Part shown: positions 53,927 through 63,356 of the stretch, piece by piece
Layout of the letters: the number at the start of each line of letters is the position of its first letter
Numbering within the stretch: the stretch's first letter is position 1
From: Agrobacterium sp. a22-2
Lineage (GTDB): Bacteria; Pseudomonadota; Alphaproteobacteria; Rhizobiales; Rhizobiaceae
Reading direction: 5' to 3'
DNA length: 64,000 nt
NCBI RefSeq assembly: GCF_012276985.1
Contig: NZ_JAAXMM010000001.1
Span: 62,001 to 126,000 of the forward strand
The notes under the pieces: model-generated
The model's database searches: none
The model's input: the letters and a program-made list of their open reading frames with translations, nothing else
What the model was told of the DNA's origin: nothing
Program-made: the position numbers and the translations under genes

Positions 53927-54272
53927 GCCTGACGTCAACCATGCGGGCCACTCACGTCCGCATGGTTCGGTTTCTGCAGACCAGAGGTGGCACAGGCGGC
54001 CGCTTCGATTGCCAGCTGCCCTACCGCTGCAATCTATCCGCATGCACTGTTGAAAACCCTGGCCCCACCAATTGCGACGATTGAATGCGGGAACGCCCGG
54101 GGGTATCTTGATGATGCGGCCGTGCCCGACGCGTATGGCCGTCCTTGACGTCGATATCTCGATCACCGCGCGTCCGGCCGCCTTGGCAAGTGTCGATCCG
54201 ATGGACGGAACATGGCAGCAGGCCCGAAGGGCTTTCTACCTCGACGGATGACCGCAACGAACGGATCGGGCC
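53927..54272 (+). other. 346-nt gap between fliG and flhB
   Basis: It begins with a perfect 10-bp hairpin (53937-53967) and has no credible gene: short reading frames exist in several frames but none has an RBS or a recognisable product. No copy of the flagellar motif is seen, so the promoter of flhB remains unknown. Confidence 0.6.
53937..53974 (+). terminator. Hairpin terminator after fliG
   Basis: A perfect 10-bp stem (AACCATGCGG and complement) with an 11-nt loop, followed by CGGTTTCT. The T-tract is weak, so partial read-through into flhB is possible. Confidence 0.6.
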
Positions 54273-55355
54273 TTGTCTGACGACGATAAAGACAGCAAAA
54301 CAGAAGACCCGACCAGTAAAAAGCTTCGGGACGCGGCCGAGAAAGGCAACCTGCCCTCTTCACGCGAAGCGCCGATCTTTGCGTCCGCATTGGCTCTCTA
54401 CATCTACTTCGTCTTCTTCCTGCCCAAAGGGATCGCCCGTATGGGCGAAACCCTGCGGGATCTTTTCGAGCAACCCGACCAGTGGAGCATTGCGACTGGC
54501 ACGGATGTGATCTCGCTGTTCATTCATCTGGGATGGGAGGCAAGCGCGCTGCTGCTGCCGGCCATGCTGCTGTTCATGTCGCTGGGCGTCATATCTTCCG
54601 TCGCCCAGAACATGCCGAGTTTCGTGCTGGAGAGGATAAGGCCGCAGATCAACCGCATCTCGCCGATGAAGGGATGGGAGCGCCTGTTCAGCAAAACGGG
54701 GATGATCGAGTTCGCAAAGTCGGCGTTCAAGATCGTCATCGTCTCCGCCGTGATCATCTTCACCATGCGGGGCCAGTATTTCGCCACGCTTGATGCGATG
54801 TTTTCCGATCCGCAGGTCATCTTCGTGAAGCTTGCGGCGATCATGAAACAGATCATCATCATCATCCTGTTTGCCACGGCACTGCTGGCGATCATCGACG
54901 TCGCATGGACCCGCTATCATTGGTACGAACAGCTGCGCATGACGAAGCAGGAGGTGAAGGAGGAGTTCAAGCAAGCCCAGGGCGACCCGATCATCAAGGC
55001 GCGCCAGCGTTCGATCGCGCGCGACCGGGCTCGCCGCCGGATGATCAGCAATGTGCCTCGCGCCACGCTGGTGATCACCAATCCCACCCATTATGCCATA
55101 GCGTTGCGGTATGTGCGCGAGGAAGGCGATGCGCCAATCGTCGTGGCAAAGGGCCAGGACATCATTGCGTTGAAAATTCGCGAACTTGCCCGGGAAAACA
55201 ACATACCGATTTTCGAGGATCCGCCGCTGGCGCGCTCCATGTTTGCGCAAGTCTCGGTGGATAGTGTCATTCCGTCAGTATTTTATAAGGCCGTAGCGGA
55301 ACTCGTTCACCGGGTTTACGCCTCGCAGGCCAAAAAGAACAAACGGATACGCTAA
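54273..55355 (+). CDS. flhB: Flagellar export specificity-switch protein FlhB
   Basis: 360 aa. It starts at a TTG codon: an in-frame TGA lies eight codons upstream with no ATG or GTG between, and the resulting N-terminus ([26 protein letters not shown]) is the family one. Four membrane segments (about 35-55, 90-112, 150-168 and 190-210) are followed by the autocleaving NPTH motif at 270-273 ([14 protein letters not shown]). Self-cleavage there switches export from rod/hook to filament proteins. It is followed within 5 nt by a small unknown gene. Confidence 0.95.
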   Translation: MSDDDKDSKTEDPTSKKLRDAAEKGNLPSSREAPIFASALALYIYFVFFLPKGIARMGETLRDLFEQPDQWSIATGTDVISLFIHLGWEASALLLPAMLLFMSLGVISSVAQNMPSFVLERIRPQINRISPMKGWERLFSKTGMIEFAKSAFKIVIVSAVIIFTMRGQYFATLDAMFSDPQVIFVKLAAIMKQIIIIILFATALLAIIDVAWTRYHWYEQLRMTKQEVKEEFKQAQGDPIIKARQRSIARDRARRRMISNVPRATLVITNPTHYAIALRYVREEGDAPIVVAKGQDIIALKIRELARENNIPIFEDPPLARSMFAQVSVDSVIPSVFYKAVAELVHRVYASQAKKNKRIR

Positions 55356-55360
55356 GCATT

Positions 55361-55801
55361 ATGAAGAAATGCCCCTACACAAGCCAACGTGAGAAGATCG
55401 TCGCCGAGGCCATCAGCCCTGTCGCCACGGAGCTCAGGCTCCTGGATGCGGCGGACCTGATTTCCCTTCTGCGATTCGAATTCTTCGGCAATATTGCGGA
55501 TCTCGTATCATCCGCGGCCGAGCTTTATTTTCATCCAGGCACCGTGAATTTCGGGGCGGGCGGTGATTACCGTCTTGACTGGGGCGGCGTGCCGGAGGTC
55601 GTGCTCGACCTGGAAATCAAGCCGAAAGATGTCACCGTCTATGCACAACTGACGTTGACGAACGAGCTGGCAGGCATCGAAATCAACCATATCTCATTCC
55701 AGAAACCGTCGAGCAATCCCGACGAGAACACGCGATTCCTGGAACAGAGCCTGCGCGATGCACGCTTCGTGAAAAGCCGCCCTGCCCCGTCCTACGGCTG
55801 A
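55361..55801 (+). CDS. Conserved protein of unknown function after flhB
   Basis: 146 aa, without signal peptide or membrane helix. A helical N-terminal half (residues 1-55, ELRLLDAADLISLLRFEFFGNIADLVSSAAELYF) precedes a beta-rich C-terminal half. I do not recognise a family. It begins 5 nt after the flhB stop and converges on visR with a 49-nt gap, so it is probably cotranscribed with flhB and flagellum-related. Confidence 0.7.
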   Translation: MKKCPYTSQREKIVAEAISPVATELRLLDAADLISLLRFEFFGNIADLVSSAAELYFHPGTVNFGAGGDYRLDWGGVPEVVLDLEIKPKDVTVYAQLTLTNELAGIEINHISFQKPSSNPDENTRFLEQSLRDARFVKSRPAPSYG

Positions 55802-55849
55802 GACCGTTTGACAACAGGTTTTCCTGGAGCCAGGCGGCCCCTTCCAAAT

Positions 55850-56614
55850 TCAGTTGATGTAGCCGAGGCGGATCGCCTTGGCGATCGCCTGGATGCGATT
55901 GACCGAATCAAGCTTGATCGTCGCGGAGCCGAGATAGGCATTGACCGTATGCACGGACAGGCCGAGCTTCTCGGCGATTTCCTCGCTGATGCGGCCGTCG
56001 CCTGCCAGCTGAAGGCAGGCGATCTCCCGATCGCTGAGCGATTCGGATGGCGCGGCGCGGCGCTCGGTGAGCGAGAGAATATCCATCATCAGCTTGCAGC
56101 TGCGGCTATGCATATCAAGAATCATTTCACCCGGAACGTCCATGCCGCCCGTCGTGGTGAAAACCATGTAGCCATTGCCGACGGCGCCGAGACGGACCGG
56201 AAAGGCAATGCCCGAGAACGGCAGGGGACCGGGCGCCAGGCGGACGACGAAGGCCGTGAAATCGGAGGCTTCCGTAAAGCTGCTGTCGTCGCGGGCATTC
56301 CAGACCAGCGGCAGAAGCGACGCATCGATATGGGTCAGCAGCCTGTCGCCATAGCTGGCGACGAAGGCCTCGCAATAGGAGGTGTGGGCCGGACCCCAGT
56401 TTTCCATCTCGCAATAGAGCTTGCGCTTGCCGGGAAGGCCGGCGCCGCTGACCCGCAGCACCGCGAAGCTCTTGGCGTTGATCGTCTTCTGCATGGCAAC
56501 GAGCTTGGGGAAGATGTCCGGGCGGCTGGCAGCCAGGCGCGTACGGCTCGACTGGAAATCCCCCACGCCACCATCGGAAAAGCCCCCGGAATAGGCCATG
56601 GGAAGATCCTTCAT
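55850..56614 (-). CDS. visR: VisR, LuxR-type master regulator of motility (partner of VisN)
   Basis: 254 aa. An autoinducer-binding-like N-terminal domain (about 40-165) and a C-terminal LuxR HTH (LSDREIACLQLAGDGRISEEIAEKLGLSVHTVNAYLGSATIKLDSVNRIQAIAKAIRLGYI). VisN and VisR act together at the top of the rhizobial flagellar hierarchy, activating rem. The ATG overlaps the visN stop (ATGA), so both subunits are coupled. Confidence 0.93.
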   Translation of the reverse strand: MKDLPMAYSGGFSDGGVGDFQSSRTRLAASRPDIFPKLVAMQKTINAKSFAVLRVSGAGLPGKRKLYCEMENWGPAHTSYCEAFVASYGDRLLTHIDASLLPLVWNARDDSSFTEASDFTAFVVRLAPGPLPFSGIAFPVRLGAVGNGYMVFTTTGGMDVPGEMILDMHSRSCKLMMDILSLTERRAAPSESLSDREIACLQLAGDGRISEEIAEKLGLSVHTVNAYLGSATIKLDSVNRIQAIAKAIRLGYIN

Positions 56615-57357
56615 ACGAGATTGTTGCGCACTGCATAGGCAATGGCTTCGGAGCGGGTCTTTGTGGCTGTCTTGCGCATCACACTGGTGATGTAGTTGTT
56701 GATGGTATTGCGTGAGATTCCAAGGATCATGGCGATCTCGTCACTGGTCTTGCCTTCCGCGATCCAGAACAGGCATTCCAGTTCCCGCTCGGTCAATTCG
56801 AAATCACGGTCGGTCTTCTGCCCTTTGCTGGACGAGAGGCTGACACAATAGCCCGCCAGTAGCCCTACCTCGCGCAGCCGCTCCGGCGACAGGACAAAAC
56901 CGTCCGGCAAGAGCAGCATCAACGACAGCCTGGTGCGCCCGACATTGAACATCAGCGAACAATATTGCCGGCTGGCACCGGGAGGCACATCCACGTCATC
57001 AGGCAGAAGAGCGAACTTGGGCTGCAGGAGGGAGAGACACTTCTCCAGTTCCGTCGTGCGGGAATAGGCCGCGGCCAGTTCCACCTCAAGCCTGCGCACG
57101 AGATCGAAAGGCCAGTTTGCCGAAACGACGAAGTCCAGCCCCTGCTCCTGAACCAGGTCGTAACGGGCCAGAAGAAAATACGACGCACCGGAATAGCTCG
57201 TCAAAATTCGCAAGGCAGCCTGAATATTGCCCGATCCGGCCACCGTCGACAATTTGCCAATCAGCTGTTCCGCAGATGCGCCCTTGGCGCTATCGCCGGA
57301 GGGGAACACGGACTGCTTCTTGTTTCCGACACTTGCTTGCAACAGCTCAGCGTCCAT
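56611..57357 (-). CDS. visN: VisN, LuxR-type master regulator of motility (partner of VisR)
   Basis: 248 aa from the ATG at 57357 (MDAELLQASVGNKKQS), which has an AAAGGGGGAAAC RBS; an ATG 39 nt upstream lacks one. A GAF-like/LuxR ligand domain (about 30-165) precedes the LuxR HTH (LTERELECLFWIAEGKTSDEIAMILGISRNTINNYITSVMRKTATKTRSEAIAYAV). It forms a heterodimer-type regulator with VisR. The 226 nt upstream hold its promoter and no flagellar class motif, as expected for a top-level gene. Confidence 0.93.
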   Translation of the reverse strand: MDAELLQASVGNKKQSVFPSGDSAKGASAEQLIGKLSTVAGSGNIQAALRILTSYSGASYFLLARYDLVQEQGLDFVVSANWPFDLVRRLEVELAAAYSRTTELEKCLSLLQPKFALLPDDVDVPPGASRQYCSLMFNVGRTRLSLMLLLPDGFVLSPERLREVGLLAGYCVSLSSSKGQKTDRDFELTERELECLFWIAEGKTSDEIAMILGISRNTINNYITSVMRKTATKTRSEAIAYAVRNNLV

Positions 57358-57583
57358 TTGTTTCCCCCTTTCCGGGACGAAACGGCCAGTCCTCAATAAA
57401 CGCCATGAACTGTCGGAAGCCGCCTATTCCTTCAGCTCAGTCTGGCGATCCGCGCATACCGACGAATCATGGTTCCATTGTAAGAGATAAATAGGCAAAT
57501 GCCATAACTAGCTTTGGGGGCTGGCCACCAACATGCATCCGTGAATCACCGCGAATCGCTCCGCCGAAAGCCCGCTGCGCTAA

Positions 57584-57612
57584 CGAAAACGCCGTGCGCA
57601 AGGCACGGCGTT
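57584..57612 (-). terminator. Intrinsic terminator after fliF
   Basis: A perfect 10-bp stem (AACGCCGTGC and complement) with a 5-nt loop, followed on the minus strand by TTCGTT. It ends fliF transcription before visN, making visNR an independent unit. Confidence 0.8.
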
Positions 57613-57633
57613 CGGGTCTGTCGGGGTGTCTGA

Positions 57634-59325
57634 TCAGGCGGCTTTGTCCACAGCCCATTTGCGAAGGATCTTGGCAGCGCGCTCTTCGCTGATTTCGACC
57701 ATCCGCGCCAGGCGCCGCTCGGGGCCTTCCTTGACGCGGCGGTTGAATCCGCCGTTCGGATCGTCGTCCAGCGACAGCATGTCGTCGGTGCTGTCGAAAC
57801 CGAAGTCTGAACCGAAGCCATCCATAAGGCCGCCGCCTGCACCATCCATGCCGGGCATGCCAGGCGAGAAATCCGGAAGCTCGAGGCCTGCAGCCGTTTC
57901 GCCGGTGGCAAGCGCCGAGGAGGACGAGCCGTTGATGGATCTGACCATCGGGCGGATGCCCATCCAGACGATCAGGAACGCCACGCCGACAAAGGCAAGC
58001 GAGTTGATAATGCCGGCCAGATTGCGGCTCAGCATGTCCATGACACCGGGACCGGCTGCCGATTCTTCCAGAAGCTGGTTCTCAAGGAAGTCCATGGCCG
58101 TCAGAGTGATCATGTCGCCGCGGCCGGTATCGAGGCCCGCAGCCGACGTGACGATCTTCTGCATCTCGGCCAGATAGGCGTCGATCTTGGCCTGGTCGAC
58201 CGGTTCGCCGACCATCTTGGCAACGCGACCCTTGTTGACGACCACGGCGACCGAGATCTTCTCGACCTTATAGCTGTTGCTGACCGTTGCGACCGTCTTG
58301 CTATTGATTTCGTAGTTGGTCTGCTCTTCCTTCTTGTCCGCCTCGTCGGAAGATTCCGGACCTGCGCCGGTGCCTTGCGGATCGCCCTGGGGAATGTTCT
58401 GTTCCACGGTCGCGGCGGTATCCTGCATCTTCTGCATGGATTTTTGCGCTTCCTTGGTCACACGGACGGAGCGCTCGACGCGCGATTCCGGATCGTAGAT
58501 CGTCTCCTGGATCTGCTGGGTATCTGTGTTGAGCTGGGCCGTGACGCTCGAGCGGAAATTGTCCATGCCGAGAAAAGGCGCCAGCGCCTTGTCGATGTTG
58601 GATTCGATTTCCTGCTGCACAGACTGGACGACGCCAAGCGACTTGTTGGCCGCACCGCCGGTCTCGTCGCCGGACGCCAGCAACTGGCCGGTCGAATCGA
58701 GGATGGTGACATCGTCGACATCAAGGCCCGGCACCGAGGCCGCGACCAGATGGCGGATGGAGGCGGATGCCTTGCGCCCGGTGGTCGTGCTGGCGCGGAT
58801 CATGACGGAAGCCGTCGGCTTCTGGTCGCCGCGCCGGAAATTGCCGACGTCGGGCATGACGATGTGGACACGCGCCGCGGCAATGCCGGCGATCTGCTGA
58901 ATGGTGCGGGCAACTTCGCCTTCAAGGGCGCGAACCCTTGTAACTTCCTGCATGAAGGAGGTTAGTCCGAGCGAGCCGACATTATCGAAAAGCTCATAGC
59001 CGGCATTGGCGCTGTTGGGCAGGCCACGTTCGGCCAGCAGCAAGCGGGCCTTGCCGGTCATGCCGGCCGCAACCTGAATGCTCTGGCCATCGCTGCCGAC
59101 TTCGAAATCGATGCTGGCTTCGGCAAGGGCAATGCTGATCTGATTGAGATCGGTGGTTTCGAGACCGACATAGAGGGTCTCATAGGCGGGCTTGTTGACA
59201 AGAAGCGCGGCGCCGATGATCAACGCCACGGATAAGACACCGACACCCGCCAGGGCCATGAGGCGACCTTGCCCCAGGGATGCCAAGTTTTTAAAAACTT
59301 GAAGTAATTGATTAAACAGATTCAT
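57634..59325 (-). CDS. fliF: MS-ring protein FliF
   Basis: 563 aa. Two transmembrane segments (about 20-42 and 430-455) enclose a large periplasmic region with ring-building motifs (VGLETTDLNQISIALAEASIDFEVG, then ERGLPNSANAGYELFD, and ARVHIVMP). The C-terminal FliG-binding tail (about 535-563) ends ISEERAAKILRKWAVDKAA. The MS ring is the base on which export gate and rotor assemble. A middle-class motif lies 51-74 nt upstream. Confidence 0.97.
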   Translation of the reverse strand: MNLFNQLLQVFKNLASLGQGRLMALAGVGVLSVALIIGAALLVNKPAYETLYVGLETTDLNQISIALAEASIDFEVGSDGQSIQVAAGMTGKARLLLAERGLPNSANAGYELFDNVGSLGLTSFMQEVTRVRALEGEVARTIQQIAGIAAARVHIVMPDVGNFRRGDQKPTASVMIRASTTTGRKASASIRHLVAASVPGLDVDDVTILDSTGQLLASGDETGGAANKSLGVVQSVQQEIESNIDKALAPFLGMDNFRSSVTAQLNTDTQQIQETIYDPESRVERSVRVTKEAQKSMQKMQDTAATVEQNIPQGDPQGTGAGPESSDEADKKEEQTNYEINSKTVATVSNSYKVEKISVAVVVNKGRVAKMVGEPVDQAKIDAYLAEMQKIVTSAAGLDTGRGDMITLTAMDFLENQLLEESAAGPGVMDMLSRNLAGIINSLAFVGVAFLIVWMGIRPMVRSINGSSSSALATGETAAGLELPDFSPGMPGMDGAGGGLMDGFGSDFGFDSTDDMLSLDDDPNGGFNRRVKEGPERRLARMVEISEERAAKILRKWAVDKAA

Positions 59326-59375
59326 TCTGTCTCACACCGTCGATCGAAGTGGTTGCGGCATTTGCCCTTGGCCAG

Positions 59376-59399
59376 ACACTACGAGGCGAAACTTGTGCG
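59376..59399 (-). promoter_or_regulatory. Flagellar middle-class promoter motif upstream of fliF
   Basis: On the coding strand CGCACAAG, ten bases, then TAGTGT. Full match to CRCRCAAG-N10-TA; it separates fliF from the upstream che operon (268-nt gap, no gene). Confidence 0.7.
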
Positions 59400-59593
59400 A
59401 GCGTTTCGTCGCACGCAAGCGACCGGTGCAATAGCGGGTGCAATGCGTGACATGAAACGATGGGAAGAACCTTGGAGGGTATGCGTCTAACGCGTGTCGG
59501 GATCGTTCAGATCCGATCCGTCGTACACTTTATCTGTTTGTCTTGCCGCATGTCATTGTCCCGGAGCCGGTAGCGGCCTTCGGGCTGCGTGCT

Positions 59594-59980
59594 CTAGAAG
59601 AAGTCGAAGTCTCCGGCGGCCTTGCCAAGCGGCTGCGAATGGCCATGGCGCAGACCTGAGCCCAACGCCTTCTGCATGTCGGCAAGTTTCACCAGGCTGA
59701 TGGCAGTGCTGAGGTCCACCACCCATTCATTGGGAATGGTGCCGGTAATGGTGTCGATGAATTCCGCGATGCCGCGCGTCTTCTGGACCGCCAGATCAAT
59801 GCCCTGCAGGACCTTGACGCTGTCAGGCGATTCCAGGACGTTGACGCCGCCCAGTTCCAGCATCTGCGGCTCTATCCGTTCGATCAGATAGGCCACGTCA
59901 TGCAGCTCGGAGACAATCCGCATCAAGATTTCCGGCAGAGCCTCTTCCAGAACAGTCTCTGTCTTCTTTTCGGTATGCAT
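59594..59980 (-). CDS. cheT: CheT, small protein at the end of the che operon
   Basis: 128 aa from the ATG at 59980 with AGGA 7 nt upstream; an in-frame GTG five codons earlier overlaps the cheD stop and is less likely. It is helical. The position directly after cheD matches cheT of S. meliloti. The helix QGIDLAVQKTRGIAEFID carries an Asp-x3-Gln motif (DLAVQ), the arrangement used by CheZ-type CheY-P phosphatases; a phosphatase role is therefore plausible but is inference here. The C-terminus (GKAAGDFDFF) is also a conserved-looking tail. Confidence 0.82.
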   Translation of the reverse strand: MHTEKKTETVLEEALPEILMRIVSELHDVAYLIERIEPQMLELGGVNVLESPDSVKVLQGIDLAVQKTRGIAEFIDTITGTIPNEWVVDLSTAISLVKLADMQKALGSGLRHGHSQPLGKAAGDFDFF

Positions 59981-59994
59981 GAAGATTCCTATCA

Positions 59995-60549
59995 CTAGAA
60001 GAATTCGATGGAGCTTTCCACTGGCCGCAGGACCGGTGTGGGCCGCTGTTCCAGAGCCACTGTTTTCTGCGTTTCGGCACCCGTCAACGGATACTGCCTG
60101 GCACGTCCGCTGACTGGCCAGAATTCCAGCTTACGGCCATGATCCCCCCCGGTCGACGAACCGACAATCTTGATGCCTTCGTCCCTCAGGAACTGGTTTG
60201 CAAAGGCGGCATTCTGTTCGCCGACGTTGGAAAAGGTTGCGATGGTCTTGGCGCCCCCGAAAATTTTCGCCTCGAGCCGATCGCGTCTCGCTCCCTTTTT
60301 CAGCAGTCCATTGATGAGAAGTTCCATCAGATGAACGCCGTATCGTGTTGCATCTCCACCGCCGGCCCCCGGATTGGCCGAACCAGGCAAAAGAAAATGG
60401 TTCATGCCTCCGACGCCAGCGATCGGATCCCGCAGACATGCGGCCACACAGGAGCCGAGAATGGTAGACAGGACCACATCTGGTTCACTGATGACCTTAT
60501 ACTCGCCCTGTATGATATGGACCCGCCGAGACGCAACCTCTTCGATCAT
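59995..60549 (-). CDS. cheD: Chemoreceptor glutamine deamidase CheD
   Basis: 184 aa. The deamidase signature [29 protein letters not shown] holds the catalytic cysteine (about residue 33) and histidine (about 50), and the downstream [15 protein letters not shown] block contains the family's conserved glycine-rich strand. It deamidates receptor glutamines and interacts with CheY-P in other bacteria. Four-nt overlap with cheY2 and 14 nt before the cheT ATG. Confidence 0.95.
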   Translation of the reverse strand: MIEEVASRRVHIIQGEYKVISEPDVVLSTILGSCVAACLRDPIAGVGGMNHFLLPGSANPGAGGGDATRYGVHLMELLINGLLKKGARRDRLEAKIFGGAKTIATFSNVGEQNAAFANQFLRDEGIKIVGSSTGGDHGRKLEFWPVSGRARQYPLTGAETQKTVALEQRPTPVLRPVESSIEFF

Positions 60550-60935
60550 TTCAACGCTCCGAAAACAGCCTCGATGGCAGCCCTCATCTTTTCGATGGTG
60601 AAAGGCTTTGCCAGGACGTTGTTGGCCCCCAGCTGCGCGGCTTTCTGAACCAGAGCCCGGTCACCTTGCGCGGTCAAAATGATGAACGCGGCCTTTTTGG
60701 TGGTCGGGTTGGTGCGCACCGCCTGAAGGAGGCCGAGGCCATCCATCTTCGGCATGTTGAAGTCGGAGATGACGAGATGATGGGGCTGCTGCTCCATGAT
60801 CTTCAGACCCTGTTCGCCATCGCCGGCGGCCGTGATCTGCTTGAAACCGAGCTGCGTCAGTGCATCGCTTAACAGCAGGCGGCTTGTGACCTGATCGTCG
60901 ACGATCAGAACTTTGATTTTCTCAGCTATAGACAT
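60546..60935 (-). CDS. cheY2: Chemotaxis response regulator CheY2
   Basis: 129-aa single receiver domain with the acidic pair Asp13-Asp14 (IVDDQ), phospho-acceptor Asp58 ([12 protein letters not shown]), the Thr in ILTAQGD and Lys in LAKPF. In S. meliloti this second CheY is the one that slows the motor when phosphorylated, with CheY1 as a phosphate sink. Placed between cheB and cheD, as there; the start overlaps the cheB stop by 1 nt. Confidence 0.92.
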   Translation of the reverse strand: MSIAEKIKVLIVDDQVTSRLLLSDALTQLGFKQITAAGDGEQGLKIMEQQPHHLVISDFNMPKMDGLGLLQAVRTNPTTKKAAFIILTAQGDRALVQKAAQLGANNVLAKPFTIEKMRAAIEAVFGALK

Positions 60936-61975
60936 TATTCACTACCTTCTTTTCGGGCGGCCGTAAGTTTCAGAATTTCATCGCCGATTGAAGCAAGCGG
61001 CAATTGATGCTCGACCGCACCCAATTCATGGGCCACTCGTGGCATCCCGTAGACCACACAGGTCTTCTCATTCTGCCCAATGGTGCGCGCACCTGCGTGA
61101 CGCATCTTGAGCAATCCAGCGGCCCCATCGCGGCCCATACCGGTCAGTATGACCCCTACCGCGTTGCGGCCAGCAAGCTCAGCAACCGAATCGAACAACA
61201 CATCCACCGAAGGCCGATGTCCGTTGACCGGATCCCTTTCGATCAACCGGCAGCTCGGCGCCGAGGCGTTGACGACCTGCAGATGCCGGTCTCCGCCCGG
61301 AGCGAGATAGATCTTGCCGATTTCCAGCCTTGCACCATCGGTCGCTTCCTGGACCACCGGTGCGCAGAGACGATTAAGGCGTTCTGCAAAACTTTTGGTA
61401 AACGTCGGCGGCATGTGTTGCGTAATTACCGTCGGCGGGCAGTTTTGCGGGAATTTCTGCAACACGGCGATCAGCGCCTCGACGCCACCGGTCGACGAGC
61501 CGATCGCGACGATCTTGCGTCCGACGCGAAAGTCCGCGGCCGGTGCGGTCGTGGCGGCGGCCGGGGCCGGTGCCTGCCGGCGTTGCGCGCGCGCTGCTGC
61601 CTTGACCTTGTCGGCCAGATCTCCGAACGGGCGGGATTCGCCCGGCATCGGCTTTCCGACGCAATCGAAGGCGCCGATTTCGAGCGCCGCAAGGGTCGCT
61701 TCGGCACCACGATGGGTCATGGTGGAGACCATGATGACCGGCATAGGGCGCAGACGCATGATCTTCTCGAGGAACTCGAGGCCGTTCATGTTCGGCATCT
61801 CAATGTCGAGCGTTACGACATCGGGGTTGAGTTCCTTGATCGCAGCGCGCGCCTGAAGCGCGTCACCGGCCTGGCCGACGACATTGACTTCCGGATCGGA
61901 ATTGAGCACGGCCGTGATCAGACCGCGCATGGTCGGGCTGTCGTCGACAACGAGGACACGGGCAGGAAGCTTCAT
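60935..61975 (-). CDS. cheB: Protein-glutamate methylesterase CheB
   Basis: 346 aa from the ATG at 61975 ([18 protein letters not shown]); a longer frame reaching back into cheR is rejected. Receiver domain with phospho-acceptor Asp57 ([16 protein letters not shown]), an Ala/Pro-rich linker (about 130-150), and a methylesterase domain with the catalytic GSSTGG serine (about 163), QHMP histidine (about 191) and GMGRDG aspartate (about 287). Removes receptor methyl groups. It overlaps cheR by 4 nt. Confidence 0.96.
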   Translation of the reverse strand: MKLPARVLVVDDSPTMRGLITAVLNSDPEVNVVGQAGDALQARAAIKELNPDVVTLDIEMPNMNGLEFLEKIMRLRPMPVIMVSTMTHRGAEATLAALEIGAFDCVGKPMPGESRPFGDLADKVKAAARAQRRQAPAPAAATTAPAADFRVGRKIVAIGSSTGGVEALIAVLQKFPQNCPPTVITQHMPPTFTKSFAERLNRLCAPVVQEATDGARLEIGKIYLAPGGDRHLQVVNASAPSCRLIERDPVNGHRPSVDVLFDSVAELAGRNAVGVILTGMGRDGAAGLLKMRHAGARTIGQNEKTCVVYGMPRVAHELGAVEHQLPLASIGDEILKLTAARKEGSE

Positions 61976-62877
61976 GATTTCTTGCCCCCCTTGCCCAGAT
62001 AGCGGTAGGTCGTGATGCCGATATTGTCGAAGAGGTTCTTGGCATCGCCCGAAACCCGTTCGGAGTGGCCGATGTAGAGATGTCCGCCCTCCGGCAACAA
62101 TCCGGCGAAGCGCGACCAGATCTTCATCTGCGTCGGCTCGTCGAAATAGATCACGACGTTGCGGCAGAAGATGATGTCGAACGGCCCCTTGAACGGCCAT
62201 TGGGCCATCAGGTTGAGCTCGTTATAGGTGATCAGCCGCTTGACGCGGTCATCGACCTGGTATTTGCGGCGCCCCTGGACATCGACTTCCTTGAACCATT
62301 GCTTGCGCATGGCCGGGGATACGGTTTCCAGCGCTGCCTCATCGTAGATGCCGGCCCGGGCCAGCGCCAGGATCTTCGGATCGATGTCGGTCGCCAGGAT
62401 GCGGAAATCGTAGTCGGCGGCATTCGGCATCATGGAAAGAACGGTCAACGCGATCGAATAGGGCTCCTGCCCGTCCGAACAGGCCGCCGACCAGATGCGA
62501 ACCCGGCCACCGGCCTTGGCGCGATTGATCAGTTCAGGCAGCACATCCGTCTTCAGATGTTCGAAATGATGGTTTTCACGGAAGAATCGCGTGAAATTCG
62601 TCGTCAGATGGGACAGCATTTCCCGCCGCGCCGGGGCGCCCTCGGTGGAGGATACCAGCGCGCAATATTCACGAAACCCCCTCAGACCCAAGGCCCGGAT
62701 ATGCTTGGACAAGCGGGAATAGACCAGCGAGGCCTTGCTGTCGTTCAGCGCTATGCCGGCATCGGAGTAGATCATCGCGGCGATCTCGTTCAGATCCCGC
62801 CGGGTCAACGGATATTCGCCGTTGGCCATGATCTCGTCGTCTGATTGCCTGGTCTGAGCAGGGGTCATCGACATCAT
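61972..62877 (-). CDS. cheR: Chemotaxis receptor methyltransferase CheR
   Basis: 301 aa. N-terminal helical domain (about 25-95, including [27 protein letters not shown]), then a SAM-binding fold with [34 protein letters not shown] and [18 protein letters not shown]. Uses S-adenosylmethionine to methylate receptor glutamates. Coupled to cheW (ATGA overlap) and to cheB. Confidence 0.96.
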   Translation of the reverse strand: MMSMTPAQTRQSDDEIMANGEYPLTRRDLNEIAAMIYSDAGIALNDSKASLVYSRLSKHIRALGLRGFREYCALVSSTEGAPARREMLSHLTTNFTRFFRENHHFEHLKTDVLPELINRAKAGGRVRIWSAACSDGQEPYSIALTVLSMMPNAADYDFRILATDIDPKILALARAGIYDEAALETVSPAMRKQWFKEVDVQGRRKYQVDDRVKRLITYNELNLMAQWPFKGPFDIIFCRNVVIYFDEPTQMKIWSRFAGLLPEGGHLYIGHSERVSGDAKNLFDNIGITTYRYLGKGGKKS

Positions 62878-63356
62878 GCCGCTTCGCTCTCTGCTTCAGG
62901 AAATAGTGCGCCAAGTTCGATCAAGCAGATCATCCTTTTTTCAATTGCCAGGACCCCACGCGCGTATTGCCGTTCGAGATCTGACGACACTTCCGGTGTC
63001 GGTTGGATATTGTCTTCCGTCACGGTCAGAATATCCGAGACGGCATCGACCAGCAGGCCGACGACTTTTTGCTTAACCTGGGCGACGATGATCACGTGAC
63101 GTGGCGTCGGTTCGGCAGATTTTATCCCGAGCCGGGTGGCCAGGTTCATGATCGGCAGGACGGCACCGCGCAGGTTGATGACGCCCATGACGTGAGACGG
63201 CGAGTGCGGAAGAGGCGTCGCCGGGGTCCAGCCACGAATTTCCCGTACATTCATGATGTTGACGCAGAATTCCTGATCGCCGATCCGGAAGGCGATGAGC
63301 TCCCGGTTTCCTTCAATCAGACTTTTTACAACGAACGACATGACATTATCCTGCAA
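62874..63356 (-). CDS. cheW: Chemotaxis coupling protein CheW
   Basis: 160 aa. The CheW fold is seen in [25 protein letters not shown], then [22 protein letters not shown] and [15 protein letters not shown]. It links chemoreceptors to CheA. The ATG at 63356 gives an 11-nt overlap with cheA; a second in-frame ATG five codons on (MSFVVKSL) is an alternative start. Confidence 0.95.
   Translation of the reverse strand: MQDNVMSFVVKSLIEGNRELIAFRIGDQEFCVNIMNVREIRGWTPATPLPHSPSHVMGVINLRGAVLPIMNLATRLGIKSAEPTPRHVIIVAQVKQKVVGLLVDAVSDILTVTEDNIQPTPEVSSDLERQYARGVLAIEKRMICLIELGALFPEAESEAA

Noticed and set aside
52220..54166. Minus-strand open frame of about 650 codons opposite fliN and fliG
   Set aside because: Antisense of recognised genes; no family features.
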